64,000 nt of DNA from an uncultured bacterium (GTDB taxonomy: Bacteria; Cyanobacteriota; Vampirovibrionia; Gastranaerophilales; Gastranaerophilaceae), in assembly GCA_958366705.1 (NCBI GenBank), contig CATXCB010000007.1, positions 1 to 64,000 on the forward strand, given 5' to 3'. Shown here in pieces: positions 41,540 through 49,536 of this stretch (positions within the stretch are counted from its first letter, which is position 1; each line of letters opens with the position of its first letter). A program made the translations under genes and the position numbers. A model generated the notes under the pieces. That model searched no databases. It was not told the DNA's origin and was given only the letters and a program-made list of their open reading frames with translations.

Positions 41540-44500
41540 TTATTTAATGATTGCTAATCTTCTTCCTTGTTGACATTCTTTTGTTTCATATGCGTTTATT
41601 ACAGCTGTGGAAGGCTGTGTATTATATAAACCGGTAAATGTTAATGGTTTATTTTCAGGAACGTGATAAAGAATAAGTGTTGTATCATCTACGGTAATTC
41701 TGCCATCACCACTGCCATGTTTTAAGAAATATTTGCCATCAAGTTCATTAACATAATAAACATCATTCTCATCTTTGGCATTAACGAATTTGGTTCCATT
41801 TTTCAACCCTGGTATACCAACACCATCAGCGCCATCGCAAAATACAGTATGCTCATTTCCATTTGAATCTTTCTGAGTTTCAAAATTCAGCTTAATAGAA
41901 TCCATTGTTAATTTTTGCGGAGAATAATATTTTTCATAGTCTGAATGTAAGCCGGATGGATTTAAGACAGATATTGCCATTCTACCATCAGTACTTTGCC
42001 TGAAAATAACTGGAACCTTAAAATTATTACTATCATTATATGCATCCTTAGCATCTTGCAATGGAAGCATAAATGGAGCCCCGTTATTTAAAGCATTGCA
42101 TTTTGGATTCTTACGGAGTGACATTATCTCATTAAATTCTTTTTTGTGTTTTGCAATAAAGTCTTTATACTTTTTATTGCCAACCTCAGCCCACTCATCA
42201 TGAACTCTCTGACGCCCCTGTAAATACATATTTTTTGTCTTGGAATCATAACCTGTTGCACCAACGTCATCACCATCAAATAATGTTGGCATGCCAGGTA
42301 GAGCAACCAAATACTTCATCATTCCTAACAATTTTGAAATTGCAGGATCGAGCGCTTTTTCAAAAGCATCTTTTTCGAAATTATTTCCAAATTCAGGAGG
42401 AAGTCTAAATCCATAAAGAGCTCTTGCCTGTTCTAAAGCCATATGAATAGACACATCAAATGGTTTTATTCCAAACGCATCCGCGTCAAAATTTTTACCC
42501 ATATATTTTCCGCGGGATAAATCAGAAACAGATTGAGATATAGCCTTAAAGGCCGCATTAAACTTCTCATCAGGGAAATTATTCTCAGGATTTGATTTAT
42601 AATCATTTAATACATCAATAAATGCTTTTCTTAATGCATAACCCATTGCTATTGCTTTTGGAGATACTGCAGAAAAATCATAATTATTAACATCATTTGG
42701 ATTAACATAATCAAAGAAATTATTATTAATCATCTTATAAGCTTTTAAACGATTTTCATAATTTTCTTTATAATTCAAATCAGTATAGAACATACCCATA
42801 TCCAGAGCTGCACAATGTAGAGCACGCGGTTTATCATGATTCCCAATAAATGTATATGAATACATTAAAGAATCTAATGAGCCAGATTTAAAATACGGGT
42901 CATTGCCACCTACCATTTTTTCAAACAATAAACGCTGCAAATAGTTACTATCTTCCCATGATGAACCGTCTTCAAAACATTTTGTAAACATCTTAGCAAT
43001 ATCAGTAAAGAAATAAGAATAATTTGCAGTAGATGTCATTCCTGTTTCTCTCTGGAATTTTGTAACTATATCAGAATATTTTGAGAATTTTCTAGAATGG
43101 TAGCCAAGTCCCATATCATGCAAAGTTTTTTCATCTGTTATCTCTGCAACTGTATAAGCATTTGGATTTTTTGCAATTACTCCCTGAGTAAATTTTTTCC
43201 AGAAGTCAATTACACTTTGCCATGTATATTCAAAATTAGTATTTCCATTCCTCAAAGCTTCGACATCTGCAATATCTTTTGTCGCATCAATTCTCCAGTC
43301 TAATCCGGCCTGCGTTTTATCAATAATCAAATCTGCAAGTTGATAACTATGGACATTAGTATCTTTTAAAGCTTTAACCAAACTTTCAATAAGTTCGCTA
43401 TTTAAGGAAGTATCAAGATGTTTTATCCCTTTACGCATAGCAGAAATTACCATTCTTGCTTCATCTTGAGGAGATGACGGATTAGTAATACCCAAAGTCT
43501 CAAGTGATACCTGTTTTAAAGCTTTGTAATCGTATGTTAATTCGCCGCTTCTTCTATCAATGGCAACATCAATATCAGGTGCTAAAGACTTAATAACTGC
43601 GAATTTAGCAACAGTTTGAGTTACTATAGGTAAAACATATTTACCAAATTCAGTAACATCTTTGCCATCAAACAATTTACTTTGTTCCGGTAATAAAGTA
43701 TCTACAAGTTCTAAAACAGTTGAGGCATAATCAGACATCTCTTTTGCATATAATGCGTCCATCTGTTCATATGTCTTTTTATATTCTGGTGGTAAGTTTT
43801 TATTTCCGGCTTTGTATAAATTATATCTAGGCACACCTATTTCTGAGTAAACATTTGCTCTTTTTGAAATCAAAGGAGAGGATAATACTGAAACAAGGTT
43901 ATCCCCAAACTCAAATGAATCAAGAGGAGTATTCATCAAACCTTCAAGGATTTGAGCCTTTTTATTTTCGTCAGAAAGTGTACGCTTACTCTTGTACATA
44001 CCATACAAGACATTTTCAACTTCTCTTTTGCCAAGCTGAGCTTTCAATGATTCAGGGAAAATCTTACCATCTGCTTTTTTCATAATTTGAGAATACGCAA
44101 GCGATGGATTATCTGTATCTATATTTTTCAACTGTTGAGCAATTGAAACTCTTAAAATATCATCAGTTTTTTGTGTCCAATACTGCCCTGAGGTTATTGC
44201 ATAATCCTGAACCTGCATATTACCTCTAATCATTTTTTGCATTTCCTGCTTACGCTCTTCCGGCTTAAAGTTTTTCAAAACCTTTGTATCTGCATTTGAA
44301 AATACAAAATTTAATTTTGCAATATCCGGATTTGCATCCCAGGTTTCAAAACCACTTTCAAATTTACCTTCAACCTCAAAGTTTTGGAATTTAGATAATA
44401 TTCTTGCAGCTTCAGGGTCATGTAATCTTATAAATCCATGTTGACTGGATTTATTATATTTATTTAAAACTTTGATATTAAAATTGTACACTTCAGGATC

Positions 44501-45709
44501 AATTTCAAATGCATAAGGCATAATTGAATCATTATGAGTATGCAAATTGTATACATTATCCGTACTCATTTTTGAATATGTTTTAATCAATGAGCGAGTA
44601 TCTGTTTTTTCAGAGTCAGAAACAAGACGGCTGTCGAAAAATTGTATATATGTAGGCTTCTTAGAATCATACATAGGATTTTTCTTAATTGAGACATGCC
44701 CGATTGCATTTTGATTATAAACATATGGAGAATTTACAACCTTATGAGATATATATCTCATATTTTTTCCAAATACCCCCATTGCTAAAGGCCCGTCTTT
44801 AATTCCTGAAGCTTTAAACCAGTTATAGAAAGGAGATTTTTCTCCCCATTTTAACAAGTGTTTGAAGTGAACACCTTCTAAACCTTCATTAACAAATGCG
44901 CCGTCTGAAACAAAGTTTAAACCATGCGCAAACATTTTTCTTTGTAATGAAGCATAGTTATTTATATTTCCTAATGAACTTGCCATTTGAAAACAATTTT
45001 TATTCCAATAAGCATGAGCTGAAAAATCATCATCTGTGAAAATAGGAAGAGATATAATTCTGCTATAGCCATCATATTCGCCGTTATCAATAGCTGTTTC
45101 CAGTCCGGCAAGAGTTCCTCCGAATTTATTGGCAATAGTTTTAATTCCGTTTTCACCGCGTTTTGCAAGTTCTTCATCTTTAATTATCACATTATAATCG
45201 TTATATACGTATCCAACTTTTTGAGAATCTATAATGACCAACTTCATAGAACCGCCGCGTGAAATATCAGATTTTGACGGCAAAACAATATTAAAAATAG
45301 AACGACCATCATTATTAAAACTTCTTTCATCAATAGAATCACCCGCATCGATTCTTGTTTTTGTATACCCATTTTTCTTGTCAACAACAACATAATGGTA
45401 TGCAAAAGGGGTATTGTCATCTATACCGTAAGTTCTTGCTAAATCAATACGATTTGAACCCGGTGACATTTTGTAACGGTCAGCCCCTTTTTTAGAATAA
45501 ATTTTACCGGTTGAAAAATAATTATTATAAGAGTCCTTATCAAGCCTGAATAACTCTAAATAACAATCTTCTTTATCCTCATCATAAGGATATGCAAATT
45601 CAACTTCTTTAAATCCATCATCAGATTTTACAACTTTAAATCCGCCAAAAGCTACATTTTGCTTTTGAATCTCCGCATTATTTTTCCCTAAATTTAAACT
45701 TACTTTCAC
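41540..45709 (-). CDS. very large GH13 (alpha-amylase superfamily) protein
   Basis: 1389 residues, two to three times the usual GH13 length, without a Sec signal. The N-terminus has NVAFGGFKV, then a beta-rich carbohydrate-binding-like domain (about 20-130). TIM-barrel motifs are recognisable: nucleophile Asp808 in WRIDATKD, general acid Glu856 in TVAEITDE, transition-state Asp959 in FIGNHDKPR, and PTLFDGDDVG near the end of the barrel. So the triad is intact. A large helical insert (about 450-780) separates the barrel halves, and a beta domain closes the protein. Probably acts on glycogen or starch-like alpha-glucans (branching, debranching or transglycosylation). AAGGAG precedes the start. 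Confidence 0.8.
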   Translation of the reverse strand: MKVSLNLGKNNAEIQKQNVAFGGFKVVKSDDGFKEVEFAYPYDEDKEDCYLELFRLDKDSYNNYFSTGKIYSKKGADRYKMSPGSNRIDLARTYGIDDNTPFAYHYVVVDKKNGYTKTRIDAGDSIDERSFNNDGRSIFNIVLPSKSDISRGGSMKLVIIDSQKVGYVYNDYNVIIKDEELAKRGENGIKTIANKFGGTLAGLETAIDNGEYDGYSRIISLPIFTDDDFSAHAYWNKNCFQMASSLGNINNYASLQRKMFAHGLNFVSDGAFVNEGLEGVHFKHLLKWGEKSPFYNWFKASGIKDGPLAMGVFGKNMRYISHKVVNSPYVYNQNAIGHVSIKKNPMYDSKKPTYIQFFDSRLVSDSEKTDTRSLIKTYSKMSTDNVYNLHTHNDSIMPYAFEIDPEVYNFNIKVLNKYNKSSQHGFIRLHDPEAARILSKFQNFEVEGKFESGFETWDANPDIAKLNFVFSNADTKVLKNFKPEERKQEMQKMIRGNMQVQDYAITSGQYWTQKTDDILRVSIAQQLKNIDTDNPSLAYSQIMKKADGKIFPESLKAQLGKREVENVLYGMYKSKRTLSDENKKAQILEGLMNTPLDSFEFGDNLVSVLSSPLISKRANVYSEIGVPRYNLYKAGNKNLPPEYKKTYEQMDALYAKEMSDYASTVLELVDTLLPEQSKLFDGKDVTEFGKYVLPIVTQTVAKFAVIKSLAPDIDVAIDRRSGELTYDYKALKQVSLETLGITNPSSPQDEARMVISAMRKGIKHLDTSLNSELIESLVKALKDTNVHSYQLADLIIDKTQAGLDWRIDATKDIADVEALRNGNTNFEYTWQSVIDFWKKFTQGVIAKNPNAYTVAEITDEKTLHDMGLGYHSRKFSKYSDIVTKFQRETGMTSTANYSYFFTDIAKMFTKCFEDGSSWEDSNYLQRLLFEKMVGGNDPYFKSGSLDSLMYSYTFIGNHDKPRALHCAALDMGMFYTDLNYKENYENRLKAYKMINNNFFDYVNPNDVNNYDFSAVSPKAIAMGYALRKAFIDVLNDYKSNPENNFPDEKFNAAFKAISQSVSDLSRGKYMGKNFDADAFGIKPFDVSIHMALEQARALYGFRLPPEFGNNFEKDAFEKALDPAISKLLGMMKYLVALPGMPTLFDGDDVGATGYDSKTKNMYLQGRQRVHDEWAEVGNKKYKDFIAKHKKEFNEIMSLRKNPKCNALNNGAPFMLPLQDAKDAYNDSNNFKVPVIFRQSTDGRMAISVLNPSGLHSDYEKYYSPQKLTMDSIKLNFETQKDSNGNEHTVFCDGADGVGIPGLKNGTKFVNAKDENDVYYVNELDGKYFLKHGSGDGRITVDDTTLILYHVPENKPLTFTGLYNTQPSTAVINAYETKECQQGRRLAIIK

Positions 45710-45805
45710 ACAACACTCCTTAGTGTCAATTATAACAATTCTAAAAATATTTTTTTGTTACATGGGTTATTTTTATTAAGAAAAATTTACATATCAAAAA
45801 GATAA

Positions 45806-45834
45806 TTAGAATTAATAGATTTATAAGCTATAAT
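45806..45834 (+). promoter_or_regulatory. promoter of ahcY
   Basis: TTAGAA (45806-45811), 17-nt spacer, TATAAT (45829-45834); leader of about 45 nt with AAGGAG before ATG 45886. Confidence 0.6.
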
Positions 45835-45885
45835 ATGTAGTGTAGAAAATACAATTATTTTATTGTATCAAACAAGGAGAATATA

Positions 45886-47154
45886 ATGCTTACAACCGGA
45901 ATTAAATGCGATATTAAAGATATCAATTTGGCAGAACAAGGTAAAAAACAAATTGATTGGGCATTTAAAGATATGCCTGTATTAAAATCCATTAGAGAAA
46001 GATTTATAAAAGAACAACCTTTTAAAGGTCTAAAACTATCTGCTTGCGTTCACGTTACCAAAGAAACCGCAGCTTTATGCACAGTAATGCAGGCAGGAGG
46101 CGCAGATTCCGTACTTGTTGCATCAAACCCGTTATCAACACAAGATGACGTTGCTGCAGCTCTTGTGAAATATTATAATATGCCAGTCTTTGCTGTAGCC
46201 GGAGAAAGTGTTGAAACATACAAATCACATATTAATGAAGCTATCAACCATAACCCTGATATCATAATTGATGATGGATGTGATATGGTTTCAACAATCC
46301 ATGCTCAAAGACCGGATCTTATTGGTAAAATTATCGGCTCTACCGAAGAAACTACGACAGGAATAATCAGACTTCAAGCTATGGAAGCTCAAGGAACTTT
46401 AGGTTTTCCTGCAGTCGGAGTCAATACAAGCTTAACTAAACACCTCTATGACAATCGTTATGGAACAGGTCAAAGCTCATTTGACGGAGTTCTTAGAGCG
46501 GCGAATATTCTTATAGCTGGGAAAACAGTTGTTGTTTCAGGATACGGCTGGTGCGGTAAAGGGGTTGCATTGCGAGCTAAAGCTCTTGGTGCTAATGTTA
46601 TAGTTTGTGAAGTTGACCCATTAAAAGCTCTAGAGGCAGCAATGGAAGGTTATAGAGTTATGCCTATTGCAAAAGCTGCATTAGAAGGCGATTTATTCCT
46701 AACCGTAACCGGTGACAAACATGTTGTGGATGTTGAGCATCTTTTAACAATGAAGGACGGAGCTTTTGTTGGTAATGTTGGACACTTTGACTGGGAAGTT
46801 AATGTTGGCGGATTGAAAGCTTATACTACAGAAATCAAGCAAATCAGACCGGGTCTTGAAGAATATGTTTTAAACAATGGAAAATCTATTTATGTATTAG
46901 CTGAAGGCAGACTTGTTAACCTTGTGGCGGCAGAAGGTCATCCTGCAAGTGTTATGGATATGAGTTTTGCAAACCAGGCTCTTGGTATTGAATTTTTAGT
47001 TAAAAATAAAGGAAAACTAGAAAATAAATTATATACACTTCCTCACGAAGTTGACGTAAAAATTGCAGAATTAAAACTTCAATCAATGGGAATAGAAATA
47101 GATACTCTAACCAAAGAACAGGAAGAATATTTAAATAGTTGGAATATCGAATAA
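45886..47154 (+). CDS. ahcY: S-adenosylhomocysteine hydrolase
   Basis: 422 residues. Splits S-adenosylhomocysteine to adenosine and homocysteine using bound NAD. LSACVHVTKETAAL, IDDGCDMV, EETTTGIIRL, the NAD-binding VVSGYGWCGKGVALRAKALG and AAEGHPASVMDMSFANQAL are all present. The C-terminus lacks the K-x-D-x-YRY tail of eukaryotic-type enzymes and ends LNSWNIE, as in the shorter archaeal/bacterial type. Confidence 0.94.
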   Translation: MLTTGIKCDIKDINLAEQGKKQIDWAFKDMPVLKSIRERFIKEQPFKGLKLSACVHVTKETAALCTVMQAGGADSVLVASNPLSTQDDVAAALVKYYNMPVFAVAGESVETYKSHINEAINHNPDIIIDDGCDMVSTIHAQRPDLIGKIIGSTEETTTGIIRLQAMEAQGTLGFPAVGVNTSLTKHLYDNRYGTGQSSFDGVLRAANILIAGKTVVVSGYGWCGKGVALRAKALGANVIVCEVDPLKALEAAMEGYRVMPIAKAALEGDLFLTVTGDKHVVDVEHLLTMKDGAFVGNVGHFDWEVNVGGLKAYTTEIKQIRPGLEEYVLNNGKSIYVLAEGRLVNLVAAEGHPASVMDMSFANQALGIEFLVKNKGKLENKLYTLPHEVDVKIAELKLQSMGIEIDTLTKEQEEYLNSWNIE

Positions 47155-47175
47155 ACAACTTTATAAACAACTCCG

Positions 47176-47219
47176 AAAAAGAGCCACCTTTGAAAAAATT
47201 TTCAAAGGTGGCTCTTTTT
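47176..47219. terminator. bidirectional terminator after ahcY
   Basis: AAAAAGAGCCACCTTTGAAAA and its reverse complement with a 2-nt centre; about 21 bp. Confidence 0.85.
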
Positions 47220-47233
47220 ATTATTGTATTTCT

Positions 47234-48283
47234 TTATTCCGCCTGTTTAGCCATCTTTTTATTGTGAACAATTGAAGAAATTAAAGCTGCAACAATAAAG
47301 AATAAACCTATTAACCCGGTTACCACTTCCGGAACTTCTTTAACTGTAGTAATAAGCATTATGATTGCAAGAGCGCCTATTGCCCAGTGAGCACCGTGCT
47401 CAAGATATAAAAATTTTGCTAATGTCTTTGTTTCAACAAGCATTATAGTTAAAGATCTTACAAACATAGCACCAATAGCCAGACCAATTGTTATAATAAT
47501 TACATCATTACTCAACGCAAATGCTCCTAGCACCCCATCTAATGAAAATGACGCATCAATCAATTCCAAATATATAAAACTTATTAACCCGGCACATTTA
47601 ACAGAATCTGCTGCGCATTGAGCCATTCGCATTTCTTCATGTTTTTCCAGAAAATGTGACACTCCATCTATTGCTAAAAAGGTTACAATCCCTGAAATAC
47701 CTGATAAAATTACAGGAATTTTCTCTGCTGATGGAATAAAATTCTGTAAGAAGACTACAACTAACAACGAAATTATTACTTCGATACCTTTTATATGATC
47801 AAGATGAGACAGCGGAGACTCAATAAATTTAATCCAGTGAACATTTTTTTCATGGTTAAAAAAGTAATTAAGAAACAACATAATCAAGAACATACCGCCA
47901 AAAGTAACGATAGGTGCATGTGTTTCATGCAAATAATGAGCATATTTTTGAGAATCAGTTAATGCAATATGGGTTACGGTGAGCATATCTAATTTTGCAA
48001 AAATTGAAACTACAAGAATCGGAAACACAAAGCGCATACCAAAAACAGCAATAGCAATACCCCATGTTAAAAATCTATGACGCCAGACTTCTGACATATG
48101 TTCTAATTTCATAGCATTTACTACAGCATTATCAAATGATAAACTGGTTTCTAATATAGCTAAAATTGCAGCAATAAAAACACAAAGCAAACCTGTGCCG
48201 TGGTGAACATGTTCGCCCCATAAATAAGCAAAAATAAATCCAAATATGGTTACAAGATAGGAACCAATAAAATATTTATGCAT
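47234..48283 (-). CDS. DUF475 / TerC-like integral membrane protein
   Basis: 349 residues from ATG 48283 (AGAGGA upstream). About nine membrane helices. The two TerC-type acidic motifs are ETSLSFDNAVVNAMKL and ELIDASFSLDGVLGAFALS, each in a helix, suggesting metal ion binding or transport as in TerC/Alx manganese exporters. DUF475 members are often near tellurite-resistance genes; none are seen here. Confidence 0.85.
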   Translation of the reverse strand: MHKYFIGSYLVTIFGFIFAYLWGEHVHHGTGLLCVFIAAILAILETSLSFDNAVVNAMKLEHMSEVWRHRFLTWGIAIAVFGMRFVFPILVVSIFAKLDMLTVTHIALTDSQKYAHYLHETHAPIVTFGGMFLIMLFLNYFFNHEKNVHWIKFIESPLSHLDHIKGIEVIISLLVVVFLQNFIPSAEKIPVILSGISGIVTFLAIDGVSHFLEKHEEMRMAQCAADSVKCAGLISFIYLELIDASFSLDGVLGAFALSNDVIIITIGLAIGAMFVRSLTIMLVETKTLAKFLYLEHGAHWAIGALAIIMLITTVKEVPEVVTGLIGLFFIVAALISSIVHNKKMAKQAE

Positions 48284-48361
48284 AATAATCCTCTCTTTTT
48301 CAAATACTACAACATAATAATACACGAAACCAGAACAAAAGATATCATTTAAACATTGTAA

Positions 48362-48390
48362 AAGAGCTACCTAAAAATTCGGCAGCTCTT
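48362..48390 (-). terminator. probable terminator after the exported protein gene
   Basis: AAGAGCT...AGCTCTT with an inner CC/GG pair; on the minus strand it ends in TTTTAC. Confidence 0.55.
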
Positions 48391-48411
48391 CACAATAAAC
48401 TCTTATATATT

Positions 48412-48828
48412 TTAATTCATATCACTAACACTTGGGACATAATATTGAAAATTATCAGGTTCATTGTCTGGAAACACAAGAGAGAACGGCTGATTTTGTC
48501 TTATTAAACCTGCACGGCCTTTATAAACTGCTTGATATTCCTTTTGAATAGGCAGACTTTCTTCCTGAAAATTAACATAACTCACAGGAATAAACACAAA
48601 TCCGCCATTACTTTGAGGAACAACTTTACCTGTTACCTGAAAACCTTGAAATAACATCAAATCATAGTCTAATCTTGTATTAGCATTCATTTGTATATGC
48701 AAAACCTGAGGCGGATTATTTGTTTGAAAATCCTCTAACGCAGAAACTTGAATTGTTTTAGCTTCTGCCGCTTGCATAAAACATAAAGATAGAATAAGTC
48801 CGACAATTACTCCAAATAGCTTTTTCAT
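48412..48828 (-). CDS. exported protein of unknown function
   Basis: 138 residues: signal peptide MKKLFGVIVGLILSLCFMQA, cleaved near AEA, then IQVSALEDFQTNNPPQVLHI and beta-strand-like segments ending FVFIPVSYVNF and FSLVFPDNEPDNFQYYV. The V-x-AL-x-x-F-x-T-x-x-PP start of the mature chain is shared with the gene just upstream at 48866, so they are tandem paralogues. AAAGGAG precedes ATG 48828. Confidence 0.7.
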   Translation of the reverse strand: MKKLFGVIVGLILSLCFMQAAEAKTIQVSALEDFQTNNPPQVLHIQMNANTRLDYDLMLFQGFQVTGKVVPQSNGGFVFIPVSYVNFQEESLPIQKEYQAVYKGRAGLIRQNQPFSLVFPDNEPDNFQYYVPSVSDMN

Positions 48829-48865
48829 TTTATATTACTCCTTTTACTATATTATTAGCGTAAAT

Positions 48866-49471
48866 TTATTTATGTTTATCTTTTTTATCAGAACTTTTAT
48901 CAGAATTTGGGAATTTCAAATAAAATATTTGAGATTTTCTAATGACTAAATCCTCACCTCTTTCTACATAAGAGAATGGAGACGCCTTGTACACAGATTT
49001 AGCAGATGATTTAGCTCGATTTTCACCTTTATTGTTAACTGCTCCGTCCACAGCAGCTACCCCCATGGATAATCCGCTTACAAAGAAGTTTCCAACACCT
49101 AAAGCTGTACTTTTGGCAAGTTGCTTTTTATTAAGAGGTGCTTTGTATTTTGCAACAACTCTGGATTTGATATCATGCGTATTTCCATCAGAACCCATAT
49201 AAAAATTAGGTTTAAATGAAAAAGTTGCATCTCGTTTTAATCTTTTCGGACTAACAACGTTAACCAAATTTCCATGTATAACATCACCCGCTTTCAAGGA
49301 ATAGCCATCTGGCAATGTCACAGGTTCCATTAATTTGACTACAATTGATGCCGGCGGCTTAGCTGTTGAAAAAGTCGATAAAGCTTCAACCTCAACAGTT
49401 TGAGCCAATACCAGATTAAATATACCTGATAATACTATTAAAAAACATGAATATAAAAATTTTTGCCACAT
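48866..49471 (-). CDS. exported protein related to the 11514 product
   Basis: 201 residues with signal peptide (FLYSCFLIVLSGIFNLVLA) and mature start VEVEALSTFSTAKPPASIVV. Then LKAGDVIHGNLVNVVSPKRL, matching the layout LPMGSIVRGDIKEITPAKRL of the protein at 11514. A Gly-rich hydrophobic segment (about 125-145) resembles a membrane-interacting helix, and the C-terminus is Lys/Asp-rich. Periplasmic or envelope role; unknown function. Confidence 0.7.
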   Translation of the reverse strand: MWQKFLYSCFLIVLSGIFNLVLAQTVEVEALSTFSTAKPPASIVVKLMEPVTLPDGYSLKAGDVIHGNLVNVVSPKRLKRDATFSFKPNFYMGSDGNTHDIKSRVVAKYKAPLNKKQLAKSTALGVGNFFVSGLSMGVAAVDGAVNNKGENRAKSSAKSVYKASPFSYVERGEDLVIRKSQIFYLKFPNSDKSSDKKDKHK

Positions 49472-49536
49472 ACCTGCACCTATTTTTCAAAAATATAATA
49501 GCAGAACTAAAAAAAAATAGCAAATACTCAAGAATA

